From JBKHBT01 sp046542255 (GTDB lineage: Bacteria > UBP14 > UBA6098 > JBKHBT01), in NCBI GenBank assembly GCA_046542255.1, contig JBKHBT010000004.1, positions 1 through 64,000 on the forward strand: 64,000 bases of DNA. The letters run 5' to 3'. The position numbers were made by a program, and so were the translations under genes. The notes beneath the pieces are model-generated. The model was not told where the DNA came from, made no database searches, and saw only the letters and a list, made by a program, of their open reading frames with translations. Positions 15,109-22,797 of the stretch are shown here, piece by piece. Position 1 is the stretch's first letter. The number at the start of each line of letters is the position of its first letter.

Positions 15109-16353
15109 TTATTCAAAATGGTCATCGATATAGCCGATAGCTTCTTTGGTTTTAAGCTGTCTTGTGCTATTGCCTGTCCTGACATAGAATGCCTGATCCA
15201 TCTTGTCGATGAATATTGGCTTGTCAGATGGGTTTACTCGAAGGCTGCAGACCTCTTTGCCAGACATCTCAACAAAGCTCACATCGATTCGGCTGACAAA
15301 TTCAACGCCAATATATTTTGAAACAAGGCCAATAAGGAATAGCTCGAAACCATCGGCATCCTTTTTCTGCAATGATCCGAAATCTTTTTCCAGGCCGAGT
15401 ACTTCGCCTTTATCGTTGACACCTATAAACAATATGCCGCCTTCGGAATTCAAGAATCCGGCTATTGTCTTGACGATGACTTTTTCGAGAGCCTTATTGG
15501 TTTTATTCTGATGATAATCCCATCTTGCACTCGATTTGAATTCAAGATGTTGGCTTTCGGGCTTAAGGAGCAGCTTTTGGAGAGCTTTAAGCTCTTCCTC
15601 TTTATTTGATAGTGCGCGGCTTGTGATAAATGCTTTGATATATGATTGAAGATTTGCTGCCCGGAAAATGAAAGCCATCATACCAAAAATGAGATATTGC
15701 AAAATATGCCATGCTACATAAAACCTGCTATTGTTCATCTCTTCCCAGCGTATATTCATCATCCTAAAATCATTCATCGCCCAGGATGTACCAATCAGCT
15801 TTGTTATGCTTTCAAGCCAGGCAGTACCAAAGATTTGATTTACAAAAAGCTCGAAACCAATAAAATACACCGCAGAACTAAATAATCCAGCCACCAATGC
15901 AAATACCGGACGATATGGCATGAAAATCAGCCCAAAGAAAATACCGATCACATATAAAAAGCCATAGGCATTAAATTCAAGCCCAAAATTAGCAATATCT
16001 TTGGTAACCCCCCACCAAAGTACAAAAAAAACAGTAATACGAAGCAAAGCAAAATCCCATTTTGCATTGTCTTTTAGCTTATGAAGGCCGAAAATAATAA
16101 TAAAAAAAACAAGAAGAATAAAAAGGCTCCTGACAAGCTGCAATGTACCAATATCAGAAAACAGGCTCAAAAGAAAAATAAACATCGAAAGAGTTATGAT
16201 TATCGTAAAAACGATCAATAGCGAAGCTCCAGCCTGCTGATGTATAACCTTCTGGAATTCGGGGTCGATTTTCTCGAGATTAGGGAAAAAGTAGTTCTTT
16301 ATCCTATCTTTATCAAAATGCCTTGGTAATATTTTCGATCTTCCTTGCTCCAT
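15109..16353 (-). CDS. Six-helix membrane protein fused to an AlbA_2 (Schlafen-like) domain
   Basis: 414 residues. A short cytoplasmic N-terminus is followed by about six transmembrane segments between residues 43 and 235. A C-terminal AlbA_2 domain (about 265-405) carries the family hallmarks: ESQHLEFKSS at its start, the glycine-rich turn LNSEGGILFIGVNDKGEVLG, and YVRTGNSTRQL near the end. AlbA_2 domains occur in putative nucleic-acid-binding regulators and, in Schlafen proteins, in RNases whose acidic residues include the ExK motif seen here. No helicase or HTH follows, so the usual downstream module is absent. Tethering this domain to a six-helix membrane unit suggests a membrane sensor with nucleic-acid output, but that is inference. 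The gene appears to be transcribed alone. Confidence 0.75.
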   Translation of the reverse strand: MEQGRSKILPRHFDKDRIKNYFFPNLEKIDPEFQKVIHQQAGASLLIVFTIIITLSMFIFLLSLFSDIGTLQLVRSLFILLVFFIIIFGLHKLKDNAKWDFALLRITVFFVLWWGVTKDIANFGLEFNAYGFLYVIGIFFGLIFMPYRPVFALVAGLFSSAVYFIGFELFVNQIFGTAWLESITKLIGTSWAMNDFRMMNIRWEEMNNSRFYVAWHILQYLIFGMMAFIFRAANLQSYIKAFITSRALSNKEEELKALQKLLLKPESQHLEFKSSARWDYHQNKTNKALEKVIVKTIAGFLNSEGGILFIGVNDKGEVLGLEKDFGSLQKKDADGFELFLIGLVSKYIGVEFVSRIDVSFVEMSGKEVCSLRVNPSDKPIFIDKMDQAFYVRTGNSTRQLKTKEAIGYIDDHFE

Positions 16354-16394
16354 AGCAATAAGATATTATATAACACTTTTTGAGGCAAGTATTT

Positions 16395-16500
16395 CTCTTT
16401 TAAAGCCATAAACATATATAATAGCTAATAAATATAAAGCAAAAGGCTTTACTGATGTTTTAGCCTGAAAATTATGACAATGCGGAACAGCGAAATGTCT
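16395..16500 (+). repeat. Dispersed approx. 107-bp intergenic element, copy A
   Basis: This stretch and 35855-35963 (reverse orientation) match over their whole length. The best core is AGCAAAAGSCTTTACTGATG followed directly by TTTTAGCCTGAAAA and then TATGACAATGCGG. It ends in an imperfect hairpin, GACAATGCG/CGAAATGTC at 16476-16499 with a 6-nt loop. Read on the minus strand, the hairpin comes shortly after the stop of the glycosyltransferase at 16520, as in copy B after its upstream gene. Confidence 0.75.
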
Positions 16501-16519
16501 TTTTTCATCATTATTAAAA

Positions 16520-17644
16520 CTATAAACCAGATTCTGAATCAACATATTTGAAGTATTCGCGACCCTCTATAAATAATACAATAATCAATAAAATCGATAT
16601 CGGGATAATCCGATACACAAAAAGCCCATACAAGGAATAGCGCATTGTAGCTAAAAGGCCAACAATATAGAATCCAAATCTCAAGTATATGTTCTTGACC
16701 TTTGATGGATAATATGAAAGAGCGGTAAAAAATGGAAGGATACTTACTGCCCAAAGAAGTGGAGTTGCGATGAGAAATAGTCCGCTAATTAGCGCCCAGC
16801 CATTTTTAAGTCCGATATTTTTACGATAGTAAATCATAAAAATCAAAAATACTATTGGAATCAATATCCACAAGCTTTGGTATGAAGGTACCGTCATTTC
16901 GAAGAGTTTCCTTATTCCAGTATCACCTGTGGAATGAGAACTGATAGCAAAAAAGTTACCAAGATAAATTTCCCAGAGCCTAAAACCACTAATTAATATT
17001 GTAATCAATATTAATACGATAGAAGACAAAATGGTAAGAAAAATATCTTTATAGCGTTTATCAAAAAATAGAATCAGAAGAGATGCTGCTGGAATCAGTT
17101 TTATCAATATAGAAATCGATAGCAATATCGAAGGAAGTATGCTTTTTCTGTCCATGAACATCTTAAGAGATACAACCCATAATGAAAAAACGATGATGTT
17201 TGATTGTCCCAACGTAAGATTACGTGTTGTGGAGCTTGAAAGAACTGCTGCGATAAAAATAAAAAGCAGTTTATATGGCTTATTCTTATCATGGTAGATT
17301 ATCTTGAGATATCGGAAAAAAAGAAAGAGAAATGGAATCAAAATCACGAAGTAAATCCAATATGCCTTATGTGTTTCAAGCTGCGAGAGTGGGATAAGCA
17401 TCGTGGCGAAAAATGGCGGATAAAGATATGGATATGCATATAAACCGTCCTCTTCTGCCCTCTGATTAAGCTTTTCGGGATCGTAGATGTCCTTTCCATC
17501 GCCTTCGGAAATCATCCTGGCAGCATAATGGAAAGAATTGTAATCGGCATTCCCCTGATCGGAGATAAAAACCAATAAAAGGATAAAAACTATAATAATC
17601 AGCTCAAAATACCGATAAAAGAATGTCTTCGCTTTTTCGACCAT
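16520..17644 (-). CDS. GT87-family (DUF2029-like) membrane glycosyltransferase
   Basis: 374 residues with about nine to ten membrane helices. The first loop has the family-type DYNSFHYAARMISEG and IYDP patterns and a YPYLYPPFFATML segment, and LGQSNIIVFSLW follows further on. This matches GT87 polyprenyl-phosphate-dependent mannosyl/arabinosyl transferases (GT-C fold), with the catalytic acidic residue expected in the first large periplasmic loop. The acceptor is unknown; a cell-envelope glycan is likely. It is divergent from rpmE, with 168 bp between the two starts, and its 3' end carries copy A of the dispersed element. Confidence 0.75.
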   Translation of the reverse strand: MVEKAKTFFYRYFELIIIVFILLLVFISDQGNADYNSFHYAARMISEGDGKDIYDPEKLNQRAEEDGLYAYPYLYPPFFATMLIPLSQLETHKAYWIYFVILIPFLFLFFRYLKIIYHDKNKPYKLLFIFIAAVLSSSTTRNLTLGQSNIIVFSLWVVSLKMFMDRKSILPSILLSISILIKLIPAASLLILFFDKRYKDIFLTILSSIVLILITILISGFRLWEIYLGNFFAISSHSTGDTGIRKLFEMTVPSYQSLWILIPIVFLIFMIYYRKNIGLKNGWALISGLFLIATPLLWAVSILPFFTALSYYPSKVKNIYLRFGFYIVGLLATMRYSLYGLFVYRIIPISILLIIVLFIEGREYFKYVDSESGL

Positions 17645-17738
17645 AATTTTTATACCAATTTAATATATATCATTTTTTGTCGATAGAAAATATTAATTAT
17701 TGCATAAAATGCAAAAGGGAATATTATATATGTTTTTA

Positions 17739-17767
17739 TTGACTATGAGTCATAAAATGCTTAATTT
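17739..17767 (+). promoter_or_regulatory. Possible promoter of rpmE-thyX-pyrF
   Basis: TTGACT (17739-17744) is followed after 17 nt by TAATTT (17762-17767), about 45 nt before the rpmE ATG. The -35 is good and the -10 weak. TAATGATATAT slightly downstream is an alternative -10. Confidence 0.35.
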
Positions 17768-17812
17768 GTAATGATATATTTGATTGGAAATTGATAACAC
17801 GAGGTATAGGAA

Positions 17813-18049
17813 ATGAAAAAAGGAATTCATCCAAAGTATTATCAGGCCAAAGTTACATGCACATGCGGTGCAGAATGGACAGTCGGCTCGACCAAAAAAG
17901 AAATTCGACTCGATGTCTGCTCATCCTGCCATCCTTTCTTTACTGGAAAACAGAAAGTAATGGATACCGAGGGTAGAGTGGAGAGATTCCGCAGGCGTTA
18001 TGGCATTAAGGATAAGACATCCGAGGCCCTGGAAAAGAATAAAAAGTAA
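17813..18049 (+). CDS. rpmE: Ribosomal protein bL31, zinc-binding type
   Basis: 78 residues. It begins MKKGIHPKYY and continues with the family pattern of CxC (C16, C18) and CxxC (C36, C39) zinc ligands, so it is the C+ form of L31 in the large ribosomal subunit. A GG-rich ribosome binding region precedes the ATG. The C-terminal tail (RRYGIKDK and onward) is slightly extended and basic. It lies 20 bp before thyX and is probably co-transcribed with it. Confidence 0.95.
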   Translation: MKKGIHPKYYQAKVTCTCGAEWTVGSTKKEIRLDVCSSCHPFFTGKQKVMDTEGRVERFRRRYGIKDKTSEALEKNKK

Positions 18050-18069
18050 TATATTAAGGTATCGCAAAT

Positions 18070-18774
18070 ATGCGCGTAAGCCTGATCAATTATACTCCAA
18101 AACCCATCGAGACTGTTTATACAGCAGCACGCACTTGTTATAGTAAAAAAACAGCTTCGCAAATATGGGCCAAAAGAGTAACCAGCTTCGAAATGGGCAA
18201 ATTGCTCGATAGGACTATCGAGTCAGGCCATCATTCGATTTTGGAGCATATCTCCTTTACATTTGCAATAGAAGGCGTCTCACGAGCAGCCAGCCATCAA
18301 TTGGTTAGGCACCGTTTGGCCTCTTTTTCTCAGCAAAGCCAGAGGTATGCAGAACTGGATGATCAGGGCTATATTACACCGAATTCAATAAAATATAGCA
18401 CCGATGCCAAAATGATTTTCGAAGAGGCCATGGCATCTTGCAAGCAGGCTTATGAAAAACTTCGAAAAAAAGGCATACCCAAAGAAGATGCCAGGTTTAT
18501 TATGCCTAATGCTACGAGTACTAATCTGGTTATGACCATGAATTTCCGGGAGCTTTGGCATGTTTCCGGTATCAGGCTTTGCAAAAGAGCACAATGGGAA
18601 ATACGCGAGCTTTTTATAAAGATAAAATCTGAGCTACATAGTGTTCCGGAGCTTACAGGGTTTGCAGATTACCTTGGGCCAAGGTGCGAAACGCTGGGAT
18701 ACTGCCCGGAATTTCAAAGCTGTGGACTCTATCCCACGCGTCGGGAAGCTCTCAAAAACGATAAGGAATATTAA
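18070..18774 (+). CDS. thyX: FAD-dependent thymidylate synthase ThyX
   Basis: 234 residues. The enzyme methylates dUMP to dTMP using methylene-THF and FAD. The ThyX signature RHRx7S is intact at R80-H81-R82...S90 (RHRLASFSQQS), and the preceding ESGHHSILEH and the later RRE-free C-terminus fit the family. No thyA-like gene is in the window. The stop codon overlaps the pyrF start by one base (TAATG), so the two are probably translationally coupled. Together with pyrF and pyrE it makes a small pyrimidine cluster. Confidence 0.95.
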   Translation: MRVSLINYTPKPIETVYTAARTCYSKKTASQIWAKRVTSFEMGKLLDRTIESGHHSILEHISFTFAIEGVSRAASHQLVRHRLASFSQQSQRYAELDDQGYITPNSIKYSTDAKMIFEEAMASCKQAYEKLRKKGIPKEDARFIMPNATSTNLVMTMNFRELWHVSGIRLCKRAQWEIRELFIKIKSELHSVPELTGFADYLGPRCETLGYCPEFQSCGLYPTRREALKNDKEY

Positions 18775-19598
18775 TGAATTATTTTGAAAAACTTTCAACA
18801 ATACAAAAGAAGAACAATTCCTTGCTCTGTATCGGCCTCGACCCTGACCCGGAGAAAATGCCATCGTTTTTGAAGCTCTCGCCAGATGTTATTTTTAGCT
18901 TTAATAAGGCAATTATCGATGCTACACATGATCTTGTTTGTGCATATAAGCCCAATATCGGCTTCTATATGGCCGGCGGAGTGCCTGCTCTGAAATCGCT
19001 CAAAAGGACAATCGAATACATTCCAGAGGATACTCCAGTGATCTTAGATTGCAAAGTTGGAGATGTCAAACATACAGCGGAGTCTTATGCAAAGGGCGTT
19101 TTGGATGAATTTGGCGCAGACGCTATCACTATTACTCCATATATTGGCTTTGAAAGCCTCGAACCATTTTTCGCCTATGAAGACAGAGGCATCTATATTT
19201 TGGTTCTAACTTCTAATCCCGGATATCTTCAGTTTCAGAATTTGGAAGTCGATAATTCAAGGCTCTTTCTTAAGGTGGCTTCAGAGATTCGTAAAAGTGA
19301 ATATAAGAATCTTGGTATGGTTGTTGGAGCGACTCATCCCGAGGAGGCAGAAGCCGTCCGAAAGGCTGCTCCTGAGACTCCTTTCCTGATTCCTGGAATC
19401 GGCGCGCAGGGTGGCGACCTAAAAAGAGCTGTCCAGATAGGTACTACAAGCGATGGAAAGCCGCCTCTTATGGTTTCCGGACGATCAATAATTTATTCAT
19501 CCAGGGGCAGAGATTTCGCCGAAGCTGCCCGTCAAAAAGCAATCGAAACAAAAACATTCATAAATAAATCCAGAGCAGTAGAGAATAATAATATATAA
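18774..19598 (+). CDS. pyrF: Orotidine 5'-phosphate decarboxylase, type 2
   Basis: 274 residues. It converts OMP to UMP, the last step of UMP synthesis. The catalytic pattern LDCKVGDVKHT (D92, K94, D97) is present, and the length and N-terminus (LCIGLDPDPEKMP) fit the longer type 2 subfamily. The C-terminal phosphate loop region reads MVSGRSIIYSSRG. The ATG overlaps the thyX stop by one base. Confidence 0.95.
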   Translation: MNYFEKLSTIQKKNNSLLCIGLDPDPEKMPSFLKLSPDVIFSFNKAIIDATHDLVCAYKPNIGFYMAGGVPALKSLKRTIEYIPEDTPVILDCKVGDVKHTAESYAKGVLDEFGADAITITPYIGFESLEPFFAYEDRGIYILVLTSNPGYLQFQNLEVDNSRLFLKVASEIRKSEYKNLGMVVGATHPEEAEAVRKAAPETPFLIPGIGAQGGDLKRAVQIGTTSDGKPPLMVSGRSIIYSSRGRDFAEAARQKAIETKTFINKSRAVENNNI

Positions 19599-19650
19599 TT
19601 TATATACTAACGATAGTTAGATAATTTAATTTCCAAAACAAAAGGATGTC

Positions 19651-20217
19651 ATGGATTTATTAGATGAGTTAAAGCGTACAAAAGCATTATTAGAGGGACA
19701 CTTTGTCCTTTCATCCGGACTTCATAGCGATAGCTATGTCCAATGCGCAAAGCTGCTTCAATACCCTGTACTAGCTGCAGAAGCAGGGCGCGATATCGGC
19801 AAAAAGATCAAAAAATTCTTGCCAACAAAAATCGTTTCACCGGCAATAGGCGGAATAGTAATCGGGCAGGAAGTTGCAAGGGCGCTTGGATTGCCACATA
19901 TTTTCATAGAAAAAAAAGATAATGTTCCGCAACTTAGGCGCGGCTTCGAAATTACCGATAAAGATAATGTGATAATTGTCGAAGATGTCGTAACAACTGG
20001 CCTATCGGTTAAAGAAACACGGAAAGTTGTCGAGGAGCATGGCGGCAATGTTCGAGCAATCAGTTCATTGATAAATAGAAGCGGCAAAGAAAATCCCTTC
20101 GATATACCTTATATATCGCTACTGGATTTAAAGTTCGAGGTATATAAACCCCGCGATTGCCCATTGTGCGAAGAAGGCATTAAAGCCGTAAAGCCGGGAA
20201 GCCGAAAAGATAAATAG
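19651..20217 (+). CDS. pyrE: Orotate phosphoribosyltransferase
   Basis: 188 residues. It joins orotate with PRPP to give OMP, the step before PyrF. The PRPP-binding motif VIIVEDVVTTGLSVKE is at about 107-122, and the N-terminal GHFVLSSGLHSDSYV is typical. The C-terminus has a CPLC pair (DCPLCEEGIKAVKPGS) found in a subset of PyrE proteins and of unknown importance here. An AAAGGA ribosome binding site precedes the ATG. The 196-bp gap after the gene holds the promoter of the pilin operon and a weak imperfect hairpin (about 20231-20268) with no U-tract. Confidence 0.95.
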   Translation: MDLLDELKRTKALLEGHFVLSSGLHSDSYVQCAKLLQYPVLAAEAGRDIGKKIKKFLPTKIVSPAIGGIVIGQEVARALGLPHIFIEKKDNVPQLRRGFEITDKDNVIIVEDVVTTGLSVKETRKVVEEHGGNVRAISSLINRSGKENPFDIPYISLLDLKFEVYKPRDCPLCEEGIKAVKPGSRKDK

Positions 20218-20369
20218 CGAAATATAAAATACTAAGCATAGTATGAAGTTTTGTCAAACATAGCTTAGATTGCTGTAAGTAATTAATATATTAGGTATTT
20301 ACGATAAGCTATAGGATGCATTAGGAAATTAAAAGTTAAAAATTTATATAAAAAAAAGACCTGGTTCGC

Positions 20370-20397
20370 TTGACATTCGCCTTAAAAATACTATACT
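20370..20397 (+). promoter_or_regulatory. Promoter of the minor-pilin operon
   Basis: TTGACA (20370-20375) and TATACT (20392-20397) are separated by 16 nt, about 29 nt before the GGAG-preceded ATG at 20426. It is a near-consensus housekeeping-type promoter. I see no sigma54 (GG-N10-GC) element, despite the NtrC-type regulator encoded downstream. Confidence 0.6.
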
Positions 20398-20425
20398 GTA
20401 AGTAGGGTGTAGAATGGAGACAATA

Positions 20426-20944
20426 ATGAATAAACAAAAATATGGTATGACAATTTTAGAAATCATGACCGTCATTGTCATTGCTGGAATAATTTTTTCT
20501 ATCGGTTATTTTATAATGGCAAAAAGCGGCGCTGATTTTAGATTGAAATCCGGTTCTCGCTCACTTCGGCATGATATCGCGCTTGCCAGGCAATATGCAA
20601 AAGAAAGAGGTAGCAATTATGGTATAGCTTTTGATGATGGAAGCTGGTATGTTTTCACTATCGCTGAAAACGGCGACACCATAATTGAATCTGATTTTGA
20701 AATGCCACATGATATACAAATTGGAACAACAAATGATGTCAATCAAAAAGTCTCCGGCACTGGCACTTTGCCGGCCGATGGAATCGATTTTCCATCAGAT
20801 AGAATTGTATTTATGCAAAGAGCCGCGGTGCCAGGTGTGATTTATTTGAACAATGGCGAAGACAACAAAGCAGTAGAGGTTAATGTACTGGGCAATACGA
20901 GAATTTACACATGGAGAGAGAACTCATGGAACCAGGAAGACTAA
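20426..20944 (+). CDS. Prepilin-like minor pilin, GspH/FimT type
   Basis: 172 residues. It has a type III prepilin leader MNKQKYG cleaved before MTILEIMTVIVIAGIIFSIG, with the Glu at mature position 5 needed for pilin assembly. The C-terminal half resembles the GspH/FimT fold (RSLRHDIALARQYAKERGSN, ...IVFMQRAAVPGVIYLNN). I chose the ATG at 20426 because GGAG lies 6 nt before it; an upstream ATG at 20414 would put that GGAG inside the gene. It is the first gene of the minor-pilin operon. Confidence 0.8.
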   Translation: MNKQKYGMTILEIMTVIVIAGIIFSIGYFIMAKSGADFRLKSGSRSLRHDIALARQYAKERGSNYGIAFDDGSWYVFTIAENGDTIIESDFEMPHDIQIGTTNDVNQKVSGTGTLPADGIDFPSDRIVFMQRAAVPGVIYLNNGEDNKAVEVNVLGNTRIYTWRENSWNQED

Positions 20945-21360
20945 GACAAAAGGATGGCTTTACGATTGCCGAGGTGATGATTGCTTTCATTATTCTTGCC
21001 ATCGGATTCACATCTATGCTTTATCTTTCGCTTTTTGCGATAAAGGCCAATATGGAAGGCCAGAGGCTGGGAAGCGCAAGATTTATTGCAGAACAAAGGG
21101 CTGAAAATCTGCGCTCGCTCGATTATAGGCATCCGATGCTCATCGATGATGGCGATAGCCTCGACCTCGATGATACTGTAACCCCTGATTTCCAAGACTC
21201 TTTATCAAGAGATGGAATCGATTATGATATTATGTGGAATATCGCAGAAAACATTCCAGAAAACGGCATTAAGACAATAAAAATATTTGTCCTATGGAAT
21301 GAACAACAGGGACCAAAGGAATTCGAATTTACGACATTTAAAGGATCGGCGAGCAGATGA
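20926..21360 (+). CDS. Prepilin-like minor pilin, PilV/GspI type
   Basis: 144 residues. The prepilin leader MEPGRLRQKDG is followed by FTIAEVMIAFIILAIGFTSM, with Glu5. PilV/GspI-type proteins have the same short leader and a small globular domain. The start at 20926 is favoured by a GGAGAG located 7 nt upstream; it overlaps the previous gene by 19 nt. It ends in an ATGA overlap with the next pilin gene. Confidence 0.78.
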   Translation: MEPGRLRQKDGFTIAEVMIAFIILAIGFTSMLYLSLFAIKANMEGQRLGSARFIAEQRAENLRSLDYRHPMLIDDGDSLDLDDTVTPDFQDSLSRDGIDYDIMWNIAENIPENGIKTIKIFVLWNEQQGPKEFEFTTFKGSASR

Positions 21361-22277
21361 AAAGGGAAAATGGTATAACGATAGTCGAACTATTAGTCTC
21401 CATGCTAGTTATTGGCATCTTGCTCTCGCTTGCTACATATATCTTCGTCAATTTTATTTCGACAAGTTTCAGCCAGGAAAGACAAACATCGGCGCAAAGT
21501 AATGTCCAGTCTGTAATGCAACAGATTAAATGGGATATACTGATGACCGGCTACTCGGTCTCCGCAGACCAGATAGCAATCGAAGCTGGCAATGGCACAG
21601 GGCCTAATAATTCCGATGTATTAACTTTGAAATCTCTATGGTTTGGAGTCGATGAGGGTGGGCATTGGACTTATGTCCTTGACCCTGTCTCCAATAATAC
21701 AACTGTCAATGTACGTAAATGGAATGACCCGGACCTCGATATCCAGGCCGGCGATGAAATAATTTTTATGACTTCGACAAAAAGGAAACTCGATAATCAA
21801 ACTTTTGAGGTAGTGAGCAGGGATACTTTTACTCATGTAAGTGGTGTTTCAGGATTTAAACTCACTTTGAACAATCCAATAAGCACTTCTATGAATTTTC
21901 TGTTCAATGTAAATAGCACTGGGACAGATGAACTTCAAGAAGTTGTCTATCGATTGCAGGATAATGTTCTATTAAGAGACTCGATTCCTCTTATGGACGA
22001 TGTTACAGATTTCCAGGTAGCATATTGGGTCGATCAGAATGACAATCAGATACAGGAGAGTACTGAATGGCATGATGATCTATCAGTTGTGGAAGCGAAT
22101 CCCAACCTTAGGGACAATATCAGATTAATTCGATTGAATTTACTTGTCTCATCCAGAGGTGAGTCAAATTACCACAAAGAAGAGACATTCACATTAGAAG
22201 ACAATACGATAACGCCAAACCCAAATATGAAACACAAACCGTGGATGCAATTTGCCAATCCAAGGAATTTAAAATGA
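21357..22277 (+). CDS. Prepilin-like minor pilin, PilW/GspJ type
   Basis: 306 residues. The very short leader MKRENG is followed by ITIVELLVSMLVIGILLSLA, with Glu5. The length and the pattern of a long beta-rich domain (for example VYRLQDNVLLRDSIPLMDDVTDFQVAY) fit the PilW/GspJ group, which takes part in the pilus-initiating minor pilin complex. Its ATG overlaps the preceding stop (ATGA), and its stop overlaps the next ATG (ATGA). Confidence 0.8.
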   Translation: MKRENGITIVELLVSMLVIGILLSLATYIFVNFISTSFSQERQTSAQSNVQSVMQQIKWDILMTGYSVSADQIAIEAGNGTGPNNSDVLTLKSLWFGVDEGGHWTYVLDPVSNNTTVNVRKWNDPDLDIQAGDEIIFMTSTKRKLDNQTFEVVSRDTFTHVSGVSGFKLTLNNPISTSMNFLFNVNSTGTDELQEVVYRLQDNVLLRDSIPLMDDVTDFQVAYWVDQNDNQIQESTEWHDDLSVVEANPNLRDNIRLIRLNLLVSSRGESNYHKEETFTLEDNTITPNPNMKHKPWMQFANPRNLK

Positions 22278-22771
22278 GTATAATGAAAAATTTTAGAAAA
22301 TACATAAGTAATATGCGACATAATAAGGACGGCATTGCCTTGATTACTGCTATTTTATTTTTAGTATTTATGGTTCTGATAGCTGCCCTTGTTATTTTTG
22401 CTGTTACTCGAGGAATTAAAATCTCCGGTTCGACAAGAAGAGAATTCAGTGCTTTCGAGGCTGCTGAATCAGGTATCGAATGGGGCATGGTCAAGGTCGA
22501 GGATATCGCGCGAACTGGTGCCGCACTTGCCAGTGATACACTCGATATAGACCAGAAAGATGTCAGCGTGCAGATCAATTATATGTTTGCTTCACCTGTT
22601 TCAGGCAGCAATATTGCCTATGGCGCTGGATACGATGGCATCGGAAAAGGCCTTAGCGCTGGCGGTGCGCTTATTTCTTACAGAATCATGTCGGATGCAA
22701 GAGGCGCAAGCAGAGAGAATGTCGCAGTAGAGATCGCATACAGGAAAATTGTTGGTATAGATGCAAGATAA
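22274..22771 (+). CDS. PilX-like minor pilin
   Basis: 165 residues. An N-terminal positive stretch (MRHNKDG) precedes IALITAILFLVFMVLIAALV, and an FSAFEAAESGIEWGM segment follows. These are typical of PilX N-terminal proteins, which lack the canonical Glu5 (here position 5 after the glycine is Thr or nearby). The start at 22274 gives an ATGA overlap with the PilW-like gene. The position right before the PilY1-like gene matches the usual pilV-pilW-pilX-pilY1 order. Confidence 0.75.
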   Translation: MSIMKNFRKYISNMRHNKDGIALITAILFLVFMVLIAALVIFAVTRGIKISGSTRREFSAFEAAESGIEWGMVKVEDIARTGAALASDTLDIDQKDVSVQINYMFASPVSGSNIAYGAGYDGIGKGLSAGGALISYRIMSDARGASRENVAVEIAYRKIVGIDAR

Positions 22772-22797
22772 TATTTGACAAGTTTTTGGAGGATTCA

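Noticed and set aside
20231..20268. Hairpin CTAAGC...GCTTAG after pyrE
   Set aside because: The stem is only six solid pairs, the loop is large, and no T-tract follows; not called as a terminator.
20218..20425. Sigma54 promoter for the pilus operon
   Set aside because: No GG-N10-GC pair at the right place; a near-consensus -35/-10 explains the start better.
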